Assembly (NCBI GenBank): GCA_026874595.1
Contig: CM049313.1
Span: 77,324,659 to 77,388,658 of the forward strand
DNA length: 64,000 bases
DNA from: Sipunculus nudus
Taxonomy: Eukaryota; Annelida; Sipuncula; Golfingiida; Sipunculidae
Direction: 5' to 3'
Part shown: piece by piece, positions 34,481 to 45,711 of the stretch
Layout of the letters: every line of letters begins with the position of its first letter
How positions within the stretch are numbered: position 1 is the stretch's first letter
Program-made: the position numbers and the translations under genes
The notes under the pieces: generated by a model
Database searches by the model: none
Told to the model about the DNA's origin: nothing
The model's input: the letters and a program-made list of their open reading frames with translations, nothing else

Positions 34481-34905
34481 GGCTTCTGTGGCTCAGGGGT
34501 ATAGCATAGGTCTCAAAGCCGGGAGATCGTGAGTTGGAATGTCAGCCGAGGCGGTGAGATTTTTCACGATCTGCCCCCACCCAAGGTGAGCGCTCTGCAG
34601 GCTGAATGGGAAGGTTGTGCCCAAAGGCTGTGTTTGACTCACAAACGAATGCGCCTTTCGGGGGTTACTCAGTGGTATGATCCAGCTGGGGATGGGGACT
34701 ATTACGCACCCAGGGCCCGCAGGTGCAGTTGTCACAGGGCCTGGTTGACGCCAGGATATAAAATGAAAGGAAGCGTGTGATACTACCCTGTCACGTAGTC
34801 CAAACCCGGAACAGATTTCTGCAGATGTACATATATGTAGTTAAGTTAGCATTAAAAAAGTGGAGGCGGTTACCTCCACCAAAAAAAAAAATAAAATAAA
34901 AAAAT
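34481..34905 (+). mobile_element. tRNA-derived SINE inserted in the minisatellite
   Basis: The A box TGGCTCAGGGG is at 34489-34499 and a degraded B box GTTGGAATG at 34533-34541. The body is more GC-rich than its surroundings. A TGGAGG..CCTCCA hairpin (34861-34878) precedes an A-rich tail (34881-34905). The 49-bp and related repeats resume directly after. Target duplication is not clear. Confidence 0.7.
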
Positions 34906-35175
34906 AGTGGTGAGCAGAAAGCTATGAGTAGTTACTGTGTACAACCAGAGAGCTAGAGGCAAGTAGAATCCTTTGAATTGACATGGAATAGAACCCTGAA
35001 GATGATGTGACTTACAAACCATTGAGTTAATGTGGAGTAGTAATGGAGAACCAGAGAGCTATGTTTGGGCAAAAACCCTTTAACTTGCTGTCATGTAGAA
35101 CCACAGAGCTGGTGGTGAGCAGAAAGCTATGAATAGTTGTGGATTGGAATGACTAAAATCACAAAGCTAGTTGAA
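34906..35175 (+). repeat. 49-bp minisatellite, right part
   Basis: Units continue as AATAGAACCCTGAAGATGATGTGACTTACAAACC, mixed with a second phrase, GAACCAGAGAGCTATGTTTGGGCAAAAACC, that also flanks the SINE on its left (34431 and 35050). The array was therefore continuous before the SINE inserted. Confidence 0.75.
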
Positions 35176-37521
35176 GCAGAAACCTTTTAGCAATATATAT
35201 TGCTGTGTTTTTCAGATGGAATGTACAAATCTTGGATACAGTATATGAAAAAGGAGCTTATTTGACTCTCATTAAGTAAAGTAGCAATATAGACCTTTGT
35301 TTGGACAGAGATCCCTCCAGTACACAGTTATTGCATATATCCTGAAGAAATAAGACCCAACAAGAGAAGTCCATATGTCCTCCAAGGAATTCATGACATT
35401 TGTGATACTGTGACATTCAAATGAATTTTCATAGATTTTGCAATAAATTAGTTTAAACCTGATATCCTTCTCACTTTGATGAACTTAGCAGTTGCCTAGT
35501 GTTAATTAGCTGATTATCAAGACCTGCTGATTAGCAGTAACAGAAAAAATATATATCCTGGTAAATCTGTAGTGATAGGAAAATTTTATACAGATCAGAT
35601 TAACAGACAAATTGCTGAGGCTGACCAATAAAGACAAATTTAGTGCAGGGTGTTAAGCAGCAGTTCTAGACAAAATAACAAGTCTTTCAGCTAATCAAGA
35701 AATGAAGGAGGAATAAATTGCTATGGCTATTATGACAGAGAGTGGGTAGTTGGTGAGTTTTCTTCTGATTGCCAGTCCTGACGGCTGTAATGAGACATTA
35801 GAAGCCCCATGCATAAGGGCATCATCTGAAGGTATCTGAATCGATCAAAATATTTTCACAGAATTATATTCCCTCGACTACCCAAGCACAATGAGTAATC
35901 AGTTAGTAACCAGAGACATCAATTGCAATTTAACCAATGACAATATGGGTAGATTAGCTATGTTGGGTGAGGATAAAGATTTGCCTGTGGGGTGTTATTG
36001 CAGTCAATAGTCATTGCCTTAGGTGACATGTACATGCCTGGGTGCACAGAAAAACAGTAGGACTAGCCACTCATTTGTGCTGGGACTAATGGTGAGCCCA
36101 TCATGAAAGCTGTAAGGTATCCTGTAGAGAAATGTATATAAGAAACCAACCAGGGGGGCTAGTATCACAGCTAAATTACAAGACCAGGACACACAGACCC
36201 ACTACATCTTTTACACCTTAAGTAAACATCACTGCTCTCAATGGGTTCCATATGTCCTCCAAGTTAGAACCCTAGATCTTCTACAAGTCCTACCAGTTTA
36301 AGTCCCGCTGCATAGGTGCATGCATATGCCTGCTTTGCATGCAAAAAGGGGCCTGGATGGTCATGTGATTTGTGTGTATGGCCCAGTAGCCTTCAAAGGG
36401 GTCAAAGGTCAGCTCACTCTTACTATAGCTGGCTTGAGTGGCAAGGAGCATTGGAGTGTGCCAAGCCTCAGATAGATGGAACGCTCACTGATTCACTGCT
36501 CACTACTGCTCTGGAGGAAAGTTTTGTGCGGTGACCCATATGCATGGAGGTTATGATTCACATTCGGAGGTTTACCTGTTGTATGTGTATAGTGCATGTA
36601 GCGCACCACTGACAGAAACATATCTCCTACACAGTAAATGTACTCAGGACAGAACTGTGTATCCTGCTTAAGACATACCACTCTATAGGACTTTACCTAA
36701 GGATTTAACTTGGAGACTTACAAGGAATACCTCATTTATATAGACAACAGGTAAGTCAGGTTTATTTGTTAATTAGTAATGATGGGCACCTCAGGTAATT
36801 ATTATCTGCCTGTGTACATATCTCAGGTTGTGTACTCGTGCCAGGTGTAATCTGTGTACAGTCATTAAACATAGAGTTACTTAGGGGTGTCAGTGATGAT
36901 ATCAGAGACTTGTGGCTTCAGTATCTGATAATGGCAGCCTGATGAAGAAGATTAGAGATAACCAGCGATCCTTGATACAGACAAGAAGGTTGGCACGGCT
37001 GGATGGAGGGGTGTTCATATTGATTTTTGGTGACAAATCACTTGGTGATTAAGCTCTTTGACATCTCTTTTATATGTTAGAAGGGCTTACAGATGGTACA
37101 CATATGTTAGATTAATTTGGATGTTGGATATGAAATATATTATAAAGTTTGCGTAAAATTCAAATATGATCAAGTCCTGGAGAAATAAATGACACACAGA
37201 CACGCTCTGTGGCTTCATTCACATGTTCAAATAAGATAAAAGGGGTTTGATCAGAGCTGAATCAGAAAATGTGTTTGGGAATCAAATATTAATAATTATA
37301 ATATACATTGGTAATATAATAGGATTCTGTAAATGTTACTTATTATAGACACACACATACACTCCTTGTGCCTGTGTTTGTTTTATTTTCAATGATACAT
37401 GTATCAGGTGATCTGTAAAAACTGTCACAGAAAAATTGAACACTTAATTACCTGTTGGAACATGTGTAGATCTACAGGTATACACATTTAAAAAATACAA
37501 TTGTGAATTTAAAAATATTTT
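35176..37521. other. No gene seen; one strong DR1 motif
   Basis: Non-repetitive, moderately AT-rich. CCATATGTCCTCCAAG occurs twice (35371 and 36248). A 72-codon frame at 36316-36534 has no recognisable family. 36290-36540 is the least AT-rich part. Confidence 0.45.
36398..36411 (+). promoter_or_regulatory. Perfect DR1 nuclear receptor motif
   Basis: GGGGTCAAAGGTCA is two AGGTCA-type half sites spaced by one base, the consensus bound by HNF4 and RXR heterodimers in animals. It lies outside the recognised family 2 copies. Function is inferred from the motif only. Confidence 0.4.
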
Positions 37522-39394
37522 TAGCTCAGCTGACTGTAAGTCATCTGAGCTATAGTCGTGGTCCATTGTCCGTCGTCCGTCCGTCTGTCCTGCCGTCCGT
37601 CCGTAGATGTGGCACGTTTTGAAACCGTAAGACCTAGGAATCCAAAATTCAGCAAAATGTTAGATGTCCCCAAGATCTCCTACCAAGCCGAAAACTGGGT
37701 CTTTGAGAAATTAAGGAAAAACCTCAATTTTTTATTAAAATCCTATTTTCACACTTCAGGACTGCCTAATATCAAAACCACTCATCTTTTTTTCCTCATA
37801 TTTATCATAAATATTCTTCTTTATAGTTCCTATGTACATGCCAGAAATTAAGTCTGTTAAGTATTAATTCTTTAAGTTATGGGCCCAAACATAATGGACT
37901 TTGTAAAATATCAGGAAAAATATTTACTCACTTTACATGAAAAATTTTGAAACTAGAGTATTTTCCCAAGTATATAACTATGTTTAATTAAGATTCAATT
38001 GTTTACCCAAAATTAGATCTGAATTTTGTAATTTTTTTAAGTAATTAGCATAAAAATAAAATCAGTACCTTAAATTTTGCCCAACTTTGACCATGGCACG
38101 TTTTTTTCCTGTAAGTACCCTTGATTTAATTTTCACAGCATGTAAACATAAATATTTAATTTGTATAAATCTGACATTCGGAAATAAAAGCTTGAAAATT
38201 AAGCTATTTTTTTATTTTTTACTTGAGGCTCTATTGTAGTCATTTGCTTTGATTACAGATTACAGATCCAGGGTCCCTCTCCAGGTCACTGGAAGTCAGC
38301 TATGCCAGGGTTTCTGATTTGTTACAGTCACTGTCACTGGGGGAGATCCCCTGCTGTGACAGGTGTACAGTTATTCTCATATCACCACCCCAATCACCCC
38401 CCCCCCCAACCCAAACCACCAAGTGTTATGCAGTATTGTTATTGTTTTCACTGTATCTCCTTAATTGTTTCCACTCTGATATGCAAAAACTTTCCTTGAA
38501 AAAGTAATTCAAAGTGTAATCCAGAAGATGCAATGTTGTGTTATGTAGCATTTTTAAAGAAATCATTTTTCTTTTAAATGATTTTACCAATCATAATGGA
38601 ACCCATCAGTATGCTTAAATTATGATAAAATATGAAGCACATTATAGATTAATAAAGACACAATTAAAAATTATGAAATCTAAATCAAGTATTTTTTTTA
38701 GATATTTATTGTTTTGCAGATTTAAAAGATATATTTTTGTGGTAAAAAATAAATAAACATTTGTATGCATGATGTTGTGTTATCTGACAAGATTGAGATT
38801 TATGATGATGCAATTGAGAATTATGAATCAACTTTTATATTCAGATATATATGTTATATTGAAAATGTATAGAAATATAAACTTAAATTAAAAAAAAAAT
38901 TGATGTGATAAAAAAATGAGGATTTATTACAAACATTTGTTCATTATTTTCCTGCATCAGCAGAATTTGAGATCAGGCTTTGTTTGCCATGTTTTATGTT
39001 GTTAATAAGTTATATTTCAACTATACATTTCATAAAAAAAACATATATTTAATAATATATATTATACAAAAAAAAGATTCGATTGAACAAATGTGTAAAC
39101 TACTGAAATGTCAACAGTTAATCGAAAAGCCAACTTATGATCATGGTAATTGTACAGATCATTTGTTCACAAACTGCTCACATGCTTCAGTTTCAACATT
39201 AGGAAACACATGGTCAGGTCACAAAATATTATTTGCAACAATTTCTTGCACATCCATACAAACCAATCATATAAACCAACCATGGCCTTTATTACCTCTT
39301 CCTCTTACACTATATCCCCATTTGATATTATTTTATATTTTTACCTTCAAGGTTAACGTCAGCTGAGCACAGTGACCCATAGGTCCCTTGTTTT
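37522..39394 (+). mobile_element. Family 2 element, copy C, with endonuclease relic
   Basis: The 5' end TTAGCTCAGCTGACTGTAAG and a GTCCGTCCGTCTGTCC block match copy B. The first about 700 bp follow B closely: GTTAGATGTCCC, AAAACCTCAATTTTTTATT, CACTTCAGGACTGCC and TTGCCCAACTTTG. The 3' end has GTCAGCTGAGC (39359-39369), GACCCATAGGTC and CCTTGTTTT (39386-39394). Unlike the other copies its 3' third contains a protein-like frame resembling a non-LTR-type endonuclease. It is therefore the copy closest to an autonomous parent, although no replication-initiator or helicase sequence is seen. Confidence 0.7.
39073..39255 (+). pseudogene. Endonuclease-like relic (EEP/CR1-type C-terminal part)
   Basis: The frame reads QQLIEKPTYDHGNCTDHLFTN and then TLGNTWSGHKILFA. 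The order L-I-x-x-P-T, D-H-x-x-T-N and S-x-H-K is the usual C-terminal signature of the apurinic-like endonuclease of CR1-type non-LTR retrotransposons and of Helentrons, where the final motif is normally SDHK. Here the Asp is replaced by Gly, so catalysis is unlikely. The frame is embedded in a longer AT-rich open frame (38980-39366) whose first 30 codons look non-coding. It ends 25 bp before the element's 3' palindrome. The match is from memory and needs a profile search. Confidence 0.5.
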
Positions 39395-40369
39395 ATGTAC
39401 CATGTAATATACAGGAAACAGTGTACATACACAATTTGTATGGGAGTAAATGTTAAACCCCACATAAGGTGGGCATCACTGCAGGGACAGAAGATTTGTT
39501 GTAGATCTAGTCCGGCCTGCTGTTTTTATATTGATTTTACTGGGATAGGTTTTAGTTGCCGACATGTATCCACATTTATCAGAGACAGGATTATCTTGTT
39601 GTCTAGATAATCCATACCATCACAATATAAAATGGAATTCCATGAAAAGAAATGTACAGGAAAATACCTCAGGGCCACACAGTCGATAAGTTTTACTGAA
39701 CACTTTTATAAATTCAACTTCAGTCATCTTGTAAGCTCTAAAGCTGCTTCAAGACAGAGCTCTGTTGTGTTTACATCAGGTTCCCTGGCTGTATAAAGAA
39801 AAAAGTATTATTTAGCAGATCATTGGCATTTACTAGAAGTTCAGGCTTAATGATTTTAAAATTATTTGGGTTTTTTTTTTGGTAAAAATATAAATATTTT
39901 CTGCATAATTTTCATTAACACTGTGGAAGTAGAATTTTCTGAAGCACTTCCACCAAGGAAGTAATGTTTTCATCCCTGTCTGCATTTTGTTTGTTTGTTT
40001 GTTTGACAGTAAGCAGGATTATGCACTGTTGAACTGATTTCTACAAAACTTTAAGGAGAGTTGTTAGTTTTAACACAGGCCAGAGAAGAACAGTTATGTC
40101 TTGTTGGAGGTTTGCACTCTGCTGAGAGCCCTCTAGTTATTAGATTAGTCGTATATCAGAATTGTCACAGTGTCTTAGAAATTCAGACCAGCTCCATTGT
40201 ATAACATGTTATGTATTTTTAAAGTATTAATTCACAGGAAGAGTTATTGCAAAATTTCATCATGTACAGGTGTCCTCCTAAGTATAATTAACTTAACATT
40301 TATATAAATTTATATAATTCTTTGGAATTTTATTGCATTAATAAAATTACAAAAATAAAACAATCTGAC

Positions 40370-40374
<5 letters not shown>
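39395..40374. other. No gene seen
   Basis: AT-rich DNA with T-runs and a (GTTT)n stretch near 39990. Confidence 0.5.

Positions 40375-40421
<47 letters not shown>
40375..40421. repeat. (AT)n microsatellite
   Basis: 47 bp of pure AT alternation. Confidence 0.95.
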
Positions 40422-40424
<3 letters not shown>

Positions 40425-43028
40425 AAATGGAGGTACGCAATTCTTATTTCCTCATAGCTTGCTGTATTTAGATTGTCTGTACACCTTCTGCTGCATGAAT
40501 GGAAGAGTGAGTTATACAATGCTATTGGTTGTATAACTGTACATTAATGGTCAGGGAAATTTTGAGCATTTCTGGATGTTCGTCTTAGTGGGTGTCATAC
40601 TTTGTATTATAAGTCTGTAGACTGAATGGGTCTTGTACTTGAGGCAAAGGATACTAAGTGTGGTTAAATTGACAAATCTTGCCCATAATGCGCTTATTCT
40701 GAACAACACATTTGTGTCATATTTCACAGCATTATAACAGAGATACGGTTGTCCAGTGAAGTGAGTGTGTTTGCTATAGGCCACCTAAGGTACAGTCATA
40801 TTTTACTATTTGTTTTTCATAGGTTGACGTGATATATGCTTAAGTGTGTCCTTGCACTGCCGCAGAGTGTCTTTATCAGAATGGCTGGCTCTCCCAGGGA
40901 CTGTTTGTCAAATGCTTTCTGATTGGGACGTTTGTGGTTTACCTGTCTCGCATACAGCTAGTACATGTATGTGCATGTTGACTAGGGCAAATAATATTTT
41001 ATGTAAACACATTGAGAGGACAAGTTCACTTGGGACAAGTGCATCTGTAGAATAAATGTGCACAGCCTTTCTTATGCAGGTAACTTGAATCAAGTATGGA
41101 TTGTCAACTTTTGGAACAGACCCCATGGCAAGCTGCCAGGTGGTTTCACTTTGAGTCCTTGTCTTTTACTACCCTGACAGTTTAATGTGGGTGCAAGATT
41201 GTTGGAAATTATTTACACATTAAAAATAAAAAATGTATTCAAGGTTAAAGCTATTTGACAATTTTTTAAATTAATAAACAATTATGCTGCTGTTTAAGCA
41301 CTAATCCTGAATTAGGGAAATTTCCTATTCAGTGTGGATCAGAAATCTTTACCCCCTTGTGGCCACTTTTCATATGCATCTCCGCTCAAATTAGCCTTTG
41401 ACTCTGTCCTGTCCTAACGTTTTTCTATCGCCGCCAGCTCTTAAGCTGTCTGAAGTTTGCTTTTACAGAGTGTCAGGCCTGTTGTGGTCTGCTTTGAGGG
41501 CACCAATATTTTAAGATGCAGGTAATCTTCCTTCTGTAAATAAAATATGAGCAAAGTGGGAAAGACCTTTCCTACCTTTGATGAATTTCTCTTGGTAAAT
41601 TATTTTCAAGGAAGAAGGATACTTGAAAGGGATACTTCATTTCTGGAGGATTATCGTAAAGAAATTTGAAGAAATGACTTTGTAAACCAATGTATGTTCA
41701 GTCAGCATTAACCTTAATGCTCTGTTGGCATAAAACAGAAACTGGCATAGTTTTCAATGAATAAATGGCAAAACAAACAAAAAATATTCTGTGATTGACA
41801 GTTTCATTAAATCTTGATAATTCTTGTTGTGTAAAAATTAACATGATTAATTTTAGTGGAAGCTTTGTCGTTTTATGAGATTTTCTATGGATTTATTCAT
41901 AGATCTTTTTTAGTCGCCAGAGGGCTTGTACAGGATGTATAAACAGCATGCTGGAAAAAGCTGAAGTGGCATAGGACTTGGGTCAGGACAGCTTGTGCAT
42001 GCCACACTATCAAGAGCTGGAACAAGACACTTTCTTCAGTTTGTCGCAAAATACCAGATTGTGCTGAAGAGTGGACCTGATGCCACACACGTGCCTGAAA
42101 AAAGCTCTAGACCAGACCAGGAACTTGGTCTCTCTTTCAGATCCTTTAGTGTTATGTTTACACAGCTACGGTTTTATCAGGCTGGCCTAGATTACAAATA
42201 TATAGACATTAACTGTGTATGTCACAGGTCTCCTCTTCTTTCTAATTCTCATCAATTGTACCTTTAGATCCTGATGTCATAAACTTTTTACAGTAAGCAT
42301 GATACCTTGCACACAAACCACAATATATAGAACGTGTATACACCCACTTGTGGTAGTGCAAAAGCGCATGATTAAGTGCTTCTGAGTGTATACTTAAGGT
42401 GGTTTATAATTTTGTCCTTATTCCTCAAGTGCATTGACTGACTCTGAAATCAGACTGTCCTGGGAAGATACTATCTGTTTAGACTGCAGGTGGGGAACAT
42501 GTATATCCATTGATGTGAATAAAGGCAGGCACAGATATTGGACAAACAGTAAATTTCCTTAAATCCCTAAAATATGGAGTTTGAAATTGCTGTGAAATGA
42601 CACGCTGACATATTTATATATTAATACTGTTATACTTTAAATCTTTATTTTGGATGAATTATCTATTATTGATCCTTTTAATAAATTCCCATATTTTAAA
42701 CCCTATAATTATTATTGACTCAGCTGAAATGTTCCCTTGCACAAAGTCCTACTATTGGCTGACAAGACTGAAACATCCATGTCCAAAACATCCTTGCCTT
42801 TAGCACCCTTGTGCAAGATGTCTTACATAAATTGGCAGAGACAAACACAAAACCAGAGTATCTTATTACAACAGTTTCTTAAAATTTCAGTATACATAAG
42901 TTGAGAAGACTCTACAGAATAAGGCAGATTTTTATGAGATGTTCATCATACAATCTATATGCATACAACCACTATATCTTCAGGTGAACACCAGCTCAGA
43001 CAGCAGATTTGGGCTGTTGTATAAATAT
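40422..43028. other. No confident gene
   Basis: A plus-strand frame at 41964-42130 (through SGPDATHVPEKSSRPDQEL) is fairly protein-like, but the minus strand is also open and no splice acceptor precedes it. 41340-41480 is a less AT-rich, CpG-containing patch, possibly a conserved non-coding element. Confidence 0.4.
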
Positions 43029-43033
43029 TTTAT

Positions 43034-43252
43034 TTACAGCTTACGTAGAGTTGGTAAGACGGCCTGGTAGCTCTCTTTTTTAAGCACTTCTTGGCAGGAT
43101 TTGGAGGAAAGTGGAGCCTTTGTTTCCTGTGGCACATGCTGACCTTTCTTCAGAAGTTCTCTCTGGCTTTTTGCCACCGCCCTCAGTTCTCTTGATTGCT
43201 TCCCTGACATGTCCATTTCCAATCCTCCTTCCAACAAGTGAACCAATATCAC
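43034..43252 (-). CDS. Candidate terminal exon, basic coiled-coil-like peptide
   Basis: The minus-strand frame opens after AGTAGCTTCAG (possible acceptor, AG at 43254-43253, though poor in pyrimidines upstream). It runs 72 codons to TAA (43036-43034). Most of it is charged and polar: GKQSRELRAVAKSQRELLKK near the start and KESYQAVLPTLRKL at the end. In-frame ATGs lie at 43216 and 43210. An AATAAA polyadenylation signal overlaps the stop (43034-43029), as in compact 3' ends or transposon genes. No family recognised. It could be the last exon of a host gene whose other exons I cannot see, or part of a mobile element. Confidence 0.4.
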   Translation of the reverse strand: MILVHLLEGGLEMDMSGKQSRELRAVAKSQRELLKKGQHVPQETKAPLSSKSCQEVLKKESYQAVLPTLRKL

Positions 43253-45588
43253 CTGAAGCTACTAAATTTTACGTGCCAACTGCATCAAGCGGTTCTTGAT
43301 AAAATTGTTTGTTCAAGTACTTTACAGCTGGTTGTGGTGCTTCATTATCCTGCGTCTGCTCATTGGGTTTTTTTTTTCAGTAATGATAACAAAGAAAAAG
43401 GGACAGCTTAATTTTTCAGTCCTTTTCTCAGTGATTTCTTTTGTCCTGAAATAATTACACAATTGGGAAAAAAAGGGGATTGCCTTATTTTCAGTTATGT
43501 TCTCAGTCAATCTTTTTGTCCTTGAACATTCACAGAGTTTTATTCTTAGTTTATAACCAGTTGAAGTGTTGAAGTGTGAATGGGCCTTTGAATTTGGATG
43601 AAAAATATTATTTGTCATATATCTGTGTGGACCTTCTGTGTCTTGTAATATGTTAAGTAACTGTTAAATGATATAAAAAACATGTATATGTATACATGAT
43701 ACAAGAGTTCTACAGATAATAATTAATAAATTTTTATTTTGGGGCGATCTAATTAAAAACATACCTATATCATGGTATCACTCTGTTATGTAATTGTTCA
43801 CAGTATTACAGAAGTCTGATTTACGTTTATGTTTGGTCTTTGTAATGCACTTTGAAAGGAGGCTTGAAGAAACGTAAAAGCTTCAGGAGTGAACATCTAT
43901 TCCTGTGTATAAAGGGTATCAACTCATCCAATTAATGAAGCATCATTAAAGTAGACCAGCGAAAACTGCAAATGAATGGCGGAAGATGAAGGGTATCAAG
44001 TTGACAAGTTATTGTCAGGTAAGGGAGATGAAAAACGAGTTCCAACCCATTAGCAAGTTGGTGTGTATTGATGAGAGAATGGCATGTGGCAGCTAAAGGA
44101 ATACACTTCAATGTCTTCTTACTCCTCACTTAAACCAACGCTGTAGTGTCTGTATCACAGAGATCAATTGAATGAGAATTGTGCAGAAGCAGGACTGTCT
44201 TGTCTTGTTTCCTTTAATGGTGGTTATCAACACTACAAAGTGACCAAGTTACAAACACACCACAACCGCAACTGTTTTGCTGACATGAATGGAAGTAACA
44301 AGTTTCCTGCAGGATCTCTACATGGTCGCATTTTGACATAATCGCTGGTGGTTATAGTATTTCCTAGTACAGTTTTAATACATATTGGAGGTAAGTTGTT
44401 TAAAACAGGGAATGGTGAACTGATGTTTTTTCTCAGGAAGCTGATATTTATATGAGTTATATTGCCAGCAGGATTTCCTTCAATGCAGGCAATCAGCGGA
44501 TACTTAAGGGATGTCATAAATTTACACTTTTCTTGAGGGTTATTTAGTGAGTAACTGCCTCACTTCCTGCTTGTAACATGAAACCATCAAGTAAAGCGAT
44601 GAATAGTGGGCTATGACTCAAATTTCAAATATGGCAGTTCTTATCATGTTCTGCTAATTTTGCTGGAGGGCTTTGCTTTGAACCTTGAGTAGTAGAAGAA
44701 AAGTAATCTTAGATTTAATTCCAAGTCATGCATGTTAAAATATGATATTCATCCTGATCATGTTTCTATTAAATTCTGAACAAAATTCTTCTATGACAGA
44801 CCAGAATACTTAGTCTTTACTACAAATGGATTTTTTGCTCTTTGCTATGCAGAAAATATTTTGTTATATTATATAAATATTCAGATAATAAATAAAAATT
44901 CAGATTGGAATAAAGTTTCAGAAAATAAATCTGTTAGCAAATGTGATGTAGACTTTTTTCTTTTCATAATGATTAAATTTTGGTGTGCACACACTGTATT
45001 TAAGTAACTTTTTATACATAAATATGTGATTGCATGCATATAAGGAATGGGTAGGTTTTGACTAGAAGGGGTTCATAGCTGTGAGTATAAGGCTATAGCT
45101 TCCTGTCAGATAAGAGCCAGGTGGAGGTTGTGGACAGTAATGTACCATTAATGAAGATAAAGTGTGTAGTTATCAATACAACATCCATTTACCTGTCAAA
45201 AACTAATCATGGCTATAAAGTCAGTTACTAAATGGATACAAGATCTCAAAATAACCAAATCAGTCTCTCTCATTTGCTCTTTTTGATATTTTACCACGCA
45301 CAAACAAATTAACTGAGCGGCCATTAACAACAGAACATAACCTTTGATACTAGTCATGCTCATAGCCAGCCTCAATTGGACACTGGCAAGTCTATCTTAT
45401 GTGGCCTCTTCATATTAATTTTCAGGCAGGTAAGGCAGTGCTGTTACTATTACCACCCCATGTATTTACCTGTCACTAGCCTATCAATGTTAATATCTTG
45501 GTGAAGTGCCTGTCAACTGGTGGCGGGGAGCTGAAGTAGTGTGGCCTGGTTTCTGTAGTAAATTTGAGTAACACAGTGTTAATGCTGG
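43253..45588. other. No gene seen
   Basis: The minus-strand frame 44233-44517 (94 codons) is not clearly different from chance. The rest is AT-rich. Confidence 0.45.
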
Positions 45589-45711
45589 AGTGGTGTGGGG
45601 AGAACTCATCAGGGTTTATTACATGGCCTCAAGCTTGATGGACCTGTTGGCATTCAAGAAAAAATCCTCACTCCCCGTGGAAAAGATTGCTGTTAACAAC
45701 CCCACACCACT
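45589..45711. repeat. Imperfect inverted repeat
   Basis: AGTGGTGTGGGG (45589-45600) pairs with CCCCACACCACT (45700-45711). Flanking bases TAATGC/GCATTA-like extend the pairing imperfectly. The loop is about 100 nt. Meaning unknown. Confidence 0.6.

Noticed and set aside
34481-34560. Possible functional tRNA gene
   Set aside because: The A box is good but the B box is degraded, no acceptor stem pairs, and an A-rich tail follows a long body. It is a SINE head.
34493-34780. Frames of 80 and 83 codons on opposite strands
   Set aside because: They fall in the GC-richer body of the SINE, not in a gene.
37558-37851. 97-codon frame at the start of copy C
   Set aside because: It is made of the family 2 5' region, and copy B does not keep it open.
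44233-44517. 94-codon minus-strand frame as a gene
   Set aside because: Its length is within chance expectation at this base composition. No motif, no polyadenylation signal, and the only donor-like GTAAGT is on the other strand.
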